Source of the DNA: Ensifer sp. PDNC004
Lineage (GTDB): Bacteria; Pseudomonadota; Alphaproteobacteria; Rhizobiales; Rhizobiaceae
Length of the DNA stretch: 64,000 nt
Direction of reading: 5' to 3'
Assembly (NCBI RefSeq): GCF_016919405.1
Contig: NZ_CP070353.1
Coordinates: 558,001 to 622,000 of the forward strand
The first letter of the stretch is position 1; each line of letters opens with the position of its first letter. A program made the position numbers and the translations under genes. The notes under the pieces are model-generated. The model was given only the letters and a program-made list of their open reading frames with translations. It made no database searches and was not told the origin of the DNA. This document shows positions 33,152 through 41,414 of this stretch, one piece after another.

Positions 33152-35314
33152 ATGAGCGACGATTTCGAAAAGCTTGGCCGGATCAATCCGCCGAAGGCTT
33201 CGCCGGAAGCGCGCGCCCGTGCGCTAGCCTTGGCCATGCAGGCCTTCGACGAAGCCGAAGAAAATTCGAGTGCCACCCAAGGATCGGTTCGGCCGGTTCG
33301 TCAAAGCTCCATCTTCAACCGGATATGGAGCCCCATCATGAACCGGAAACTGCTTGCCGGGTCGGCACTCGCCACCCTTCTGGTCGTGCCCGCCGCCGCC
33401 TTTCTGACGCTGGAACTGACACGAAACGGTTCGCCCTTCGGGGACGGCGCACAAGAGATCGCGCTGAAGGAAAAGCCAACGCCCCAATCGGCATCGAAGC
33501 CGGCCCAGCCTGACGCGGTGCCGGAGGGCAATCTCGGCGGGACGCAGGACGGAAAGGCGTCCGGCGCTGCGACCGATCAGGTTGCTGCCGCGCAGAGGGC
33601 GCGTGCGGCCGAACAATCCCGTGCCGCCACGTCGAAGGAAGAAACCAATTCCGACGATATAGCGAATGTGTTGGAGCGTCCCGCGCCGGAGATGGGCGAA
33701 GCCAAGCGCTTGGCCGCCGAAGGCGAGGCCGCAGCGCCCGCCGCGGAAGCCGACGCGATGGCCAACAGCGTTGCGCGTGACAGTGTTGCCCCGCTTTCTG
33801 CCGTTGGCGGCGCGCAGCCGCAGATGACCTATCTGCCGGCGCCCGTCGTGCAGGAGGAAATGCAAACCGTGCCGCCCGAAAACCGCGAGCGCTTCGGCAA
33901 GGCCGACAGCAATCCGGTGAAAAGCGTCGCGACCGACCCGGTCTCTACCTTCTCGGTCGACGTCGACACGGCCTCCTACGCCTTCGTGCGCCGTTCGCTG
34001 ATGGAAGGGCAGATGCCCGAGCGCGATGCCGTACGGGTCGAGGAGATGGTCAACTACTTCCCCTATGACTGGCCGCGGCCTGCGAGCGCTGCCGAGCCCT
34101 TCAAGGCGACGGTGACTTTGACGCCGACGCCCTGGAATGGCGGCACGCGGCTGATGCATGTGGCGATCAAGGGTTACGACGTCGTGCCGGCCGAGGCGCC
34201 GAAGGCGAACCTCGTCTTCCTGATCGACGTGTCCGGCTCGATGGACGAGCCCGACAAGCTGCCGCTCCTGAAAGGCGCTTTCCGGCTGCTGGTCGAGAAG
34301 CTAAAGCCCGAGGATACGGTCTCGATCGTCACCTACGCAGGCAACGCCGGAACCGTGCTGGAGCCGACGGCGGTCAAGGACAAGGCAAAGATCCTCGCTG
34401 CCATCGATACCTTGCAGCCCGGCGGCTCGACCGCCGGTGCGGAAGGCATCGACGCGGCCTACGGGCTTGCCGAGAAGGCCTTCGTCAAGGGAGGGGTCAA
34501 CCGCATCATGCTGGCGACGGATGGTGACTTCAATGTCGGCCCGTCGAGCGACGAGGACCTGAAAGGGCTGATCGAGGACAAGCGCAAGAGCGGCATCTTC
34601 CTGTCGGTGCTCGGCTTCGGCCGTGGCAATTACAACGACGCGCTGATGCAGACGATCGCCCAGAACGGCAACGGCACGGCCGCCTATATCGACACGCTGG
34701 CCGAGGCACAGAAGACGCTGGTAGAGGAGGCGGGGTCTTCGCTCTTCCCGATCGCCAAGGACGTCAAGCTGCAGGTGGAGTTCAATCCGGCGGCAATCGC
34801 CGAGTACCGGCTGATCGGCTACGAGACGCGCGCCTTGAAGCGCGAGGACTTCAACAACGACAAGGTGGATGCCGGCGACATCGGCTCCGGGCACAGCGTG
34901 ACCGCGATCTACGAGGTGACGCCGAAGGGCAGCCCGGCGGTGCTGAACGACGACTTGCGCTATGCGACGGCTGAGAAGCCGGCGGCTGAAGCGACAGGAA
35001 ATAGCGGCGAACTTGCCTTCCTGAAGATCCGCTACAAGAAGCCGGATGGCGACAAGAGCGAGCTGATCACTACGCCGGTAACCGAGACGAACGCGGTTCC
35101 GTCGCTTGCCGAGGCGTCCAATGATGTCCGCTTCTCGGTGGCCGTGGCGGCCTTCGGGCAGAAGCTTGCAGGGGTGACGGCGCTCGCCGACTATTCCTAT
35201 GACTCAGTCATCGATCTCGCTGCAGCCGCCAAGGGCGCCGATCCGTTCGGCTATCGAGCCGAGTTCGTCAATCTGGCGCGGCTGGCCAAGGGGCTTGGCG
35301 GTTCCGGGAAGTGA
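33152..35314 (+). CDS. membrane-anchored von Willebrand factor A protein (YfbK-like, DUF3520)
   Basis: A 720-residue protein. Residues 1-62 are cytoplasmic-looking and charged; a single membrane segment lies at ~67-88 (LLAGSALATLLVVPAAAFLT). Residues ~95-240 form an Ala/Glu/Gln-rich flexible linker. Next come the YfbK-type N-terminal domain (VDVDTASYAFVRRSLMEGQM) and the VWA domain with MIDAS motif DVSGSM at about residue 357, plus DGDFNVG. A DUF3520-type C-terminal domain closes the protein. It is two bases downstream of the ECF sigma gene. An anti-sigma role of the N-terminal segment is inferred from architecture and gene order, not shown. Confidence 0.85.
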   Translation: MSDDFEKLGRINPPKASPEARARALALAMQAFDEAEENSSATQGSVRPVRQSSIFNRIWSPIMNRKLLAGSALATLLVVPAAAFLTLELTRNGSPFGDGAQEIALKEKPTPQSASKPAQPDAVPEGNLGGTQDGKASGAATDQVAAAQRARAAEQSRAATSKEETNSDDIANVLERPAPEMGEAKRLAAEGEAAAPAAEADAMANSVARDSVAPLSAVGGAQPQMTYLPAPVVQEEMQTVPPENRERFGKADSNPVKSVATDPVSTFSVDVDTASYAFVRRSLMEGQMPERDAVRVEEMVNYFPYDWPRPASAAEPFKATVTLTPTPWNGGTRLMHVAIKGYDVVPAEAPKANLVFLIDVSGSMDEPDKLPLLKGAFRLLVEKLKPEDTVSIVTYAGNAGTVLEPTAVKDKAKILAAIDTLQPGGSTAGAEGIDAAYGLAEKAFVKGGVNRIMLATDGDFNVGPSSDEDLKGLIEDKRKSGIFLSVLGFGRGNYNDALMQTIAQNGNGTAAYIDTLAEAQKTLVEEAGSSLFPIAKDVKLQVEFNPAAIAEYRLIGYETRALKREDFNNDKVDAGDIGSGHSVTAIYEVTPKGSPAVLNDDLRYATAEKPAAEATGNSGELAFLKIRYKKPDGDKSELITTPVTETNAVPSLAEASNDVRFSVAVAAFGQKLAGVTALADYSYDSVIDLAAAAKGADPFGYRAEFVNLARLAKGLGGSGK

Positions 35315-35651
35315 TGTCGAGTGGGGCGGGGCCGTCCTCAACCGCGTGGTGAGGACATACCCGCCACCTATGCGATGAGGGTTTGCTCCTCATCCGCCTG
35401 CCGGCACCTTCTCCCCGTCATGGCGGGGAGAAGGTGCCGAGTGGCTACCGTTTCACCCATCGTGAAGGCTGAGATTGCCACTGACGTTGAGGTCTGGCAG
35501 CGGAGGCTGCGCCTAGCATCTCTCTCCCGCTTGCGGGTAGAGATGTGCGACAGCACAGTGAGGGGCGTCGGGCGCGAGCGCTGCGTCACGGTCATGCCGG
35601 CGCGTGGTACGAGGGAATGGTCGTTGTCGCGCCGCTTTTCGACGCGAACGT
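35315..35651. repeat. intergenic rhizobial repeats, copy 2 (composite)
   Basis: This stretch holds no gene. It contains a near-perfect palindrome at 35402-35439 (CGGCACCTTCTCCCCG mirrored by CGGGGAGAAGGTGCCG) and a second related unit near 35519-35545 (TCTCTCCCGCTTGCGGG, TAGAGA). Both belong to the dispersed family seen at 21289, 44048 and 44516. They can fold into strong hairpins that may end transcription of the VWA operon. Confidence 0.65.
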
Positions 35652-35999
35652 TCAGGCCTTCGGAAAGGCCCGATCCAAGCCACCGGCCTTCGACAGGCCG
35701 GCTTTGAACGCCTGGTAGGCCGCATGCTGGCTGGAGCGGCCGGCTTCCATCAGGCGCATCTGCAGGCGTGCCGGTGCGTGGCTGCCGAGCCATTGGCCGA
35801 GCTTTTCGAGCTTCAGAGAGTTGAGGAACTTCGCCTCCGAGGCGATGTCGAGGTGGCGGTAGAGCCCGTCCATCAGCCGCTCGTCCTGCTCGGGATTTTC
35901 CATCAGCAAACGCAGGAAGGACTGCTCGGCCTCGCCGAAGGCGCCGAATTTTTCGGCGACGGTGTCCCGGTCGGGAAAGGAGGCTGGGCCGGCGTTCAT
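35652..35999 (-). CDS. hypothetical protein
   Basis: A 115-residue soluble helical protein of unknown family (EAEQSFLRLLMENPEQDERL, LKLEKLGQWLGSHAPARLQM, SSQHAAYQAFKAGLSKAGGL). GGGAG lies upstream of the ATG. It is divergent from the DauR-like regulator with 225 bases between. Confidence 0.55.
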   Translation of the reverse strand: MNAGPASFPDRDTVAEKFGAFGEAEQSFLRLLMENPEQDERLMDGLYRHLDIASEAKFLNSLKLEKLGQWLGSHAPARLQMRLMEAGRSSQHAAYQAFKAGLSKAGGLDRAFPKA

Positions 36000-36224
36000 G
36001 TCACTGTCTCCCGTCTGCGGCCGCGCGGTGCGTTCTGCGGGACGCAAAGGGCGCTGTGGCACGTTGAGCTGCTGCACGATCTCGTCCTTTAGCGGCGGAA
36101 ACAGGCAGCAACGAATCTCTCTTCCATCGGGGATAGGCCAGCGGCCACGGGTGTGCAAGCGGCGGCGAATATGCGAAAAATGAACATATAGTCCAATATT
36201 GACAAATAATCCAAGTGTGGGCAT

Positions 36225-36869
36225 ATGCGACCCATGACCATTGCACCCTCCTTCGCCTCCATCCTTGCGACGCACGCGCCGACCGCGGCTGCAATCAGCG
36301 CGCTTCTTTACCCGCATGGGGAAGTGGTGCTGCACGACCTGAAGACCGGTACGATCGCGGGCATCTGGAACTGCTTTTCCGGCCGGGCGGTCGGCGAAGA
36401 TTCGCTGATCGAAGAGGAGTTCGCAGCCCTCGGCAGCAGTGACCCGGTGCTCGGTCCCTACGAGAAGACTGGTGTGGATGGCCGCCGCTTCAAGTCGATC
36501 TCGGCCGTTTTGCGTGACGGCGCGGGAGAGGCGATCGGTCTGCTCTGCATCAATCTCGACATGTCGATGATCGATCAGGCGGTGAAGCTGCTTTCGGCTT
36601 TCGCCGGCGCCGGGCAGCCCAAGCCGCAGGCGCTGTTTTCGCGCGACTGGCGCGAGGAGATCAACGCGACGTTGCATGGCTGGCTGAAGGAGCGGGGGCT
36701 GGCGCTTTCGGCGCTCAAGCGGGGCGACCGGGTGGCGCTGGTGGCTGCGCTCGACGAACGCGGGCTGTTCCAGACGCGCAACGCCGTCGATCACCTTGCG
36801 AGCCTCATCGGCGCCTCGCGCGCCTCGATCTACAATTATCTCGCTGCCGCCCGCGGCGAGGCGCTCTGA
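36225..36869 (+). CDS. YheO/DauR-like PAS-HTH transcriptional regulator
   Basis: A 214-residue regulator. The N-terminal YheO-like PAS domain (~18-120) includes GEVVLHDLKTGTIAGIWNCF and AVLRDGAGEAIGLLCINLDM. The C-terminal DauR-like HTH (~155-210) includes LALSALKRGDRVALVAALDE and LIGASRASIYNYLAAARG. DauR controls D-arginine catabolism in Pseudomonas. The adjacent aminotransferase gene, 105 bases downstream on the same strand, is a likely target. ATG at 36234 is an alternative start. Confidence 0.82.
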   Translation: MRPMTIAPSFASILATHAPTAAAISALLYPHGEVVLHDLKTGTIAGIWNCFSGRAVGEDSLIEEEFAALGSSDPVLGPYEKTGVDGRRFKSISAVLRDGAGEAIGLLCINLDMSMIDQAVKLLSAFAGAGQPKPQALFSRDWREEINATLHGWLKERGLALSALKRGDRVALVAALDERGLFQTRNAVDHLASLIGASRASIYNYLAAARGEAL

Positions 36870-36974
36870 TTGCAACACGCACTGTTTCCGCATGGAGACC
36901 GGTTTGCGGCTCTCCGGACTTGCCTGACCCATAACCGTTCGCGTGCGCCTCAGCCGCGCGAGGAGGAACTATTG

Positions 36975-38105
36975 ATGACGACCTTGCCCGATTTCCGGCT
37001 CGAAACCCATTTCTCCCGCTGGGAGTTCAGCGCCCGCCACCATATGACCGCGAGCGACAGCCAGACGACCAGCATGCGCGATCTTCTGGCGCTTGCCGAC
37101 GCGGAGGACCGCGCCGCCTGGGACAACATCACGCTCGGCTACACCGAGACCTATGGCGCGCCGGCGTTAAGAGCAGCGATCGCTGCGACCTATGACGGGC
37201 TGACGGCTGCCGATATCCTCTGCTTTGCCGGCGCGGAAGAGGGGCTCTACTGCGCCATGCTGGCGCTGCTCGGGGCCGACGACCATGCGATCGTGACGGT
37301 GCCGAACTACCAGTCGATGGAGACCTTGCCGGTGACGATCGCCGGCGCGGTCACCGGCGTGCCGCTCCGCCCGGAAAACAACTGGCGGCTCGATATCGCC
37401 GACGTGCGCGCCGCGCTGAAGCCCAACACGAAGCTGATCTGCGTCAACTTCCCCAACAACCCGACCGGCGCGATTGCCGATCAGGAGACCTTCGCGGCGC
37501 TCGCAACGCTCTGCGCGGAGCGCGGCATCCATCTCTTCAGCGACGAAGTCTATCGCGGTCTGGAGCGCGACGCCTCGCTGCGCCTGCGGCAGGCGGCGGA
37601 ACTTTTCGAGCGCGGCATCTCGCTCAACGTCATGTCCAAGGCCTATGGTCTTCCGGGTCTCCGGATCGGCTGGATCGCCTGCCGCGACCATGCGCTTCTC
37701 GAACGCATGGAGAAGATGAAGCACTATCTGTCGATCTGCAATTCGCGGCCGTCGGAAGTGCTGGCGACAATCGCGCTCAAGGGGCGTGCCGTTATCCTCG
37801 ATCGCAATCGGGCGCTCGTTGCCGCCAATCTCGAGAGGCTCGGCGCCTTCTTTGCGGAATTCCCGGATCTCTATGAGTGGCGGGCACCTGACGGGGGCTG
37901 CGTCGGCTTTGCCCGCTATCTCGGTGCCGATGGCGTCGAGAGCCATTGCCGGGGGCTGGTGGAGGAGGCTGGCGTGCTGCTCTTGCCGTCGAGCCTCTTT
38001 GTATCCGACCTGCTGCCGGTCGCCACCGATCGCTTCCGCGTCGGTTTCGGTCGCAAGGATATCGAGATCGGGCTCGACGCCTGGCGCCGGCATATTCGCC
38101 GATAG
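36975..38105 (+). CDS. PLP-dependent aminotransferase (class I/II)
   Basis: A 376-residue fold-type I aminotransferase. Visible motifs: GYTETYGAPALRAAIAATYD (N-terminal cofactor-binding region), CVNFPNNPTGAIAD (NPTG), LFSDEVYRGLE (Asp and Tyr of the PLP site) and the Schiff-base Lys in NVMSKAYGLPGLRIGW. The last motif recalls enzymes close to capreomycidine synthase and other arginine-derived amino-acid enzymes. Together with the DauR-like regulator this suggests a basic or D-amino-acid substrate, which is inference. The start at 36975 follows GAGGAGG. Confidence 0.83.
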   Translation: MTTLPDFRLETHFSRWEFSARHHMTASDSQTTSMRDLLALADAEDRAAWDNITLGYTETYGAPALRAAIAATYDGLTAADILCFAGAEEGLYCAMLALLGADDHAIVTVPNYQSMETLPVTIAGAVTGVPLRPENNWRLDIADVRAALKPNTKLICVNFPNNPTGAIADQETFAALATLCAERGIHLFSDEVYRGLERDASLRLRQAAELFERGISLNVMSKAYGLPGLRIGWIACRDHALLERMEKMKHYLSICNSRPSEVLATIALKGRAVILDRNRALVAANLERLGAFFAEFPDLYEWRAPDGGCVGFARYLGADGVESHCRGLVEEAGVLLLPSSLFVSDLLPVATDRFRVGFGRKDIEIGLDAWRRHIRR

Positions 38106-38274
38106 CCCCAGTGTCGCCATCTTCGGCCTGCCTGTTACCGCAGGTCCCCCGCTCCGGGGCACATGCCCCGGAATTTTAGAACGCGCGCATGTGGATACGG
38201 ACCGCGCGACAATGGTTCCATTGTCAAGATTGTGTTAACGAGCGGCCCCCGCCACCCGAGTGTTTCCTCTGCTG

Positions 38275-40242
38275 ATGCGATACAGACCCGAAATCGATGG
38301 ACTGCGCGCGCTTGCCGTCGTCCCGGTCCTGCTGTTCCATGCCGGTTTCGGCCTTGTCCCTGGCGGCTTTGCCGGCGTCGATGTCTTCTTCGTCATTAGC
38401 GGCTACCTCATCACCGCGATCATCCACCGCGAGATCAGCGACGGGAACTTCAGCATCGTGCGCTTCTACGAGCGGCGTGCCCGTCGCCTTGCGCCGGCGC
38501 TGCTCCTGGTCTGCGCGGTCTCTATTCCCTTCGCGCTGATGTGGATGCTGCCGGAGGAGCTCAACAGCTTCGGCAAGAGCCTCTATTCGGTGAACCTGTT
38601 CGCCTCGAACTTCTTCTTCTGGGACCAGACCGGCTATTTTGCGCCGAGCACGGCGCTGCTGCCGCTGCTGCACACCTGGTCGCTGGCGGTCGAGGAGCAG
38701 TTCTATCTGGTTTTCCCGCTGCTCCTCTTGCTCCTTCACCGCTACTCCCGGGCAACGCCGCTGAAGGTGGTTTCGGCGCTCGTGCTGCTGAGTTTTGCGG
38801 CAACGCAGATCTTTGCGAACCTGGACCCAGCCGCGAATTTCTACCTGCTGCCAAGCCGCTTCTGGGAACTTGGCATCGGCGCGCTGCTTGCGCTCGTCGG
38901 CGTCGAAAAGCTCGATCTTTCGAAAGGCCGCCGCGAGTTGCTCTCAGGCCTCGGCCTGCTGGCGATCGTCGCGAGTTATTTGTTCGTGGTGGAATCGGCC
39001 TTCTATCCCGGCTGGACGACCGTGCCGGTGGTGCTGGGCACGGCGCTGGTTCTGGCCTTCGGCCGCAGCGATACCGTCGTCGGTCGGTTGCTCTCGCTGA
39101 AGCCGCTGGTCGCAATCGGGCTCATCAGCTACAGCCTCTATCTCTGGCACCAGCCGGTTTTTGCCTTCGCGCGGCTGAGGGCGATCGAGGAAATCCCGGC
39201 TCAAGGTTACGCACTGCTGGTCGCGCTCTGCTTCGCGCTTGCCTATCTCAGCTGGCGTTTCGTCGAGCAGCCCTTCCGCAAGCCGGGCCGCTTCAGCCGC
39301 CGCGCGGTCTTCAGCGCGACGTTTGCCGCCGGATCGGTCGCGATTGCCTTCGGCTTCACGCTCGACGGTTCCGACGGCCTCGCCGCCAGGAACCGCGCGC
39401 TTGCGCAACTCTCGGAGCCGAGCGTCGGCCTCGGCAAGAAATGCGACGCCGTTGCTGATCTGCGCTGCGCCTCAAGTCCAGAACCCGAGGTCGCCGTCTG
39501 GGGCGACTCTTTCGCTCGGCACCTGGTCGACGGCATCATCGCGTCGAAGCCGGACGTGCGGCTGGTGCAGCTTGCCAAGAACAATTGCGGGCCGTTTTTG
39601 AACCTGTCGCCGATCATGCCGCGGCTCGGTCGCGACTGGTCCGACGATTGCGCCCGCTACAACGAAGAAGTCCGCCGCTTTCTGCTCGCCAACCGGTCGA
39701 TCCGCTACGTCGTGCTGTCCTCGCAGCTCAGCCAGTACCTGAAGGAAGACAAGGTGCTGGTCGACGGTCGCAACGAAGTGACGACCGAGACAAAGCTTCT
39801 CATCGACGGCCTGCGGGCAACGTTTGCCTGGCTGCGTTCGAACGGCTTCGAACCCGTCTTCGTCGCGCCGACGCCGCATGATGGCCGCGATACCGGGCTC
39901 TGCGTTGCAAGAGCCCGTCTGCTCGGCCTGTCGGACCAGCAATGCGAACCGGCACTGAAGATCGTGCGCGAATATGACCGCGATGTCCTGAACGTGGTTG
40001 CGGATATAGCCGACGAGTATCCTGTCGTCAGCTTCATGGACTATCTCTGCGACGACGACAGCTGCAAGATCGAGGACAAGGGCGTCGCGCTCTTCGAGGA
40101 TTTTGGGCACTTCTCCAAGGAAGGCTCCCGTCAGATGGGGCGCGCCTTCGATTTCTACCGCGCCTTCATCGGGGCGGCGAAAGGCAGCCCCGTGGCCGAG
40201 CGGGCAACGGACGCCAAGGCCTTCGACAACGCCGCCCTTTAA
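38275..40242 (+). CDS. acyltransferase 3 / SGNH-domain membrane protein (OafA-like)
   Basis: A 655-residue protein. The N-terminal acyltransferase-3 domain has about ten membrane helices and starts with the family hallmark YRPEIDGLRALAVVPVLLFH; the catalytic His and the motif RRARRLAPALLL are present. The C-terminal ~270 residues form a periplasmic SGNH-type domain (VAVWGDSFARHLVDGI with the nucleophile Ser; a later DFGHFSKEGSRQMG provides the Asp/His pair). It probably acetylates surface polysaccharide. The ATG at 38275 was chosen; a GTG at 38260 is possible. A terminator separates it from convergent bmt. Confidence 0.87.
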   Translation: MRYRPEIDGLRALAVVPVLLFHAGFGLVPGGFAGVDVFFVISGYLITAIIHREISDGNFSIVRFYERRARRLAPALLLVCAVSIPFALMWMLPEELNSFGKSLYSVNLFASNFFFWDQTGYFAPSTALLPLLHTWSLAVEEQFYLVFPLLLLLLHRYSRATPLKVVSALVLLSFAATQIFANLDPAANFYLLPSRFWELGIGALLALVGVEKLDLSKGRRELLSGLGLLAIVASYLFVVESAFYPGWTTVPVVLGTALVLAFGRSDTVVGRLLSLKPLVAIGLISYSLYLWHQPVFAFARLRAIEEIPAQGYALLVALCFALAYLSWRFVEQPFRKPGRFSRRAVFSATFAAGSVAIAFGFTLDGSDGLAARNRALAQLSEPSVGLGKKCDAVADLRCASSPEPEVAVWGDSFARHLVDGIIASKPDVRLVQLAKNNCGPFLNLSPIMPRLGRDWSDDCARYNEEVRRFLLANRSIRYVVLSSQLSQYLKEDKVLVDGRNEVTTETKLLIDGLRATFAWLRSNGFEPVFVAPTPHDGRDTGLCVARARLLGLSDQQCEPALKIVREYDRDVLNVVADIADEYPVVSFMDYLCDDDSCKIEDKGVALFEDFGHFSKEGSRQMGRAFDFYRAFIGAAKGSPVAERATDAKAFDNAAL

Positions 40243-40271
40243 GGACAGCCGCGACATCGACGCACAAACGA

Positions 40272-40304
40272 AAACGCCCCGGATCTCTCGATCCCGGGGC
40301 GTTT
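40272..40304. terminator. bidirectional terminator between acyltransferase and bmt
   Basis: Arms AAACGCCCCGG and CCGGGGCGTTT with an 11-base loop region (stem extends with GATC/GATC partial pairing). It is flanked by A-rich and T-rich bases on the two sides, suited to both convergent genes. Confidence 0.82.
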
Positions 40305-40332
40305 GCTTGTTGGTCTGCCGTGCCTGGCTTGA

Positions 40333-41349
40333 TCAGGCGCGGCGGCTGCGGCGCTCGCGGGCGGGTGCCGCAGCCGTTTCGTTGGCGGTCTTGTTGCGCA
40401 ACGGGCCGATCTTTTCGATGATCAGGTCGAGCGTCGGGCGCTCGCGGCGCACATGTTCGTCGAGCGCCACGCGCATGGCGGCGAGGTGGCCGCAGGTGGT
40501 GCCGCAGCAGCCGCCGATGATCTTGGCGCCGGCATCGGCCGCAAGGCGTACATATTCGGCCATCAGCGGCGGCGTGCCGGAATAGTGGATCTCGGAGCCG
40601 CGGAATTCCGGAATGCCGCAATTGCCCTTGACGATCACGGTCGCGCCGGGTGCGACCTCGGTCATGTCGAGCAGCGAGGAGAGAATGTCGGAAGCACCGA
40701 CGCCGCAATTGGCGCCAACGGCGACCGGGCCGTCACCGAAGTCGGTCGCAACGCCGTGGATGTCCTTCGGATGCAGGCCCATCATCGTCTTGCCGGCAGT
40801 GTCGAACGAGCCGGTATAGACGTAGGGAAGGCCGACCTTGGCGGCAGCTTCGGCGGCAGCACGGATTTCGTCCGGCGAGGACATGGTCTCGATCCAGGCG
40901 ACTTCGGCGCCGCCGGCCTTCAGGCCTTCGATCTGCTCGACGAAAGCGGAAACCGCATCCTCATAGGAAAGCGCGCCGAGCGGGATCAGCAACTCGCCGG
41001 TCGGGCCGACGGAGCCGGCGGTGATGACCTTGCGCGATGCCTTGTCGGCAACGGCACGGGCGATCTCGGCGGCGCGCTTGTTCAGCGCGTGCACGCGGTC
41101 GTCGGCCTGGTGCAGTTTCAGGCGATGGCGGGTGCCGCCAAAGGTGTTGGTAAGAATGATGTCGGCGCCGGCGTCGACGAAATCCTGGTGCAGCTTGGTG
41201 ATACTCTCCGGCTTCGTCTCGTTCCAGAGTTCCGGCGCTTCGCCGGCCTCGAGGCCCATGGCAAAGAGCGAGGTGCCGGTGGCTCCATCGGCGAGAAGCA
41301 CGCCTTTTTCGGCAAGCAGAGCGGAGAGGGCATTGGAGGCTGCGGTCAT
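40333..41349 (-). CDS. bmt: betaine--homocysteine S-methyltransferase
   Basis: A 338-residue zinc enzyme of the homocysteine methyltransferase family. It converts glycine betaine plus homocysteine to dimethylglycine plus methionine. Motifs: LADGATGTSLFAMGLEAGEA at the N-terminus, DIILTNTFGGTRHRL, the first zinc Cys in GANCGVGASD, and the Cys pair in IIGGCCGTTCGH near the C-terminus. The last ~25 residues are an Ala/Arg-rich extension (AAAPARERRSRRA) not needed for the fold. Such an enzyme is known in Sinorhizobium meliloti. A near-perfect 28-bp palindrome lies 30-57 bases upstream of its start. Confidence 0.88.
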   Translation of the reverse strand: MTAASNALSALLAEKGVLLADGATGTSLFAMGLEAGEAPELWNETKPESITKLHQDFVDAGADIILTNTFGGTRHRLKLHQADDRVHALNKRAAEIARAVADKASRKVITAGSVGPTGELLIPLGALSYEDAVSAFVEQIEGLKAGGAEVAWIETMSSPDEIRAAAEAAAKVGLPYVYTGSFDTAGKTMMGLHPKDIHGVATDFGDGPVAVGANCGVGASDILSSLLDMTEVAPGATVIVKGNCGIPEFRGSEIHYSGTPPLMAEYVRLAADAGAKIIGGCCGTTCGHLAAMRVALDEHVRRERPTLDLIIEKIGPLRNKTANETAAAPARERRSRRA

Positions 41350-41378
41350 CGGTTTTTCCCGGCTAGAATAGATTGCAA

Positions 41379-41406
41379 CAAGATATAAAGATATCTTTAT
41401 GTCTTG
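41379..41406. promoter_or_regulatory. bmt operator, 28-bp palindrome
   Basis: ATAAAGATATCTTTAT at 41385-41400 is a perfect palindrome. It extends to CAAGAT on the left and GTCTTG on the right with a single mismatch pair. It lies about 30 bases upstream of bmt, inside its promoter. The motif resembles what I remember of operators for SAH-responsive ArsR-family regulators (SahR type) of methionine-cycle genes in alphaproteobacteria; this link is from memory and should be tested. Confidence 0.7.
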
Positions 41407-41414
41407 GCAAGCGT

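Noticed and set aside
41350..41414. SAM riboswitch upstream of bmt
   Set aside because: The 65-base gap is occupied by the palindromic operator; no SAM-I or SAM-II elements are present.
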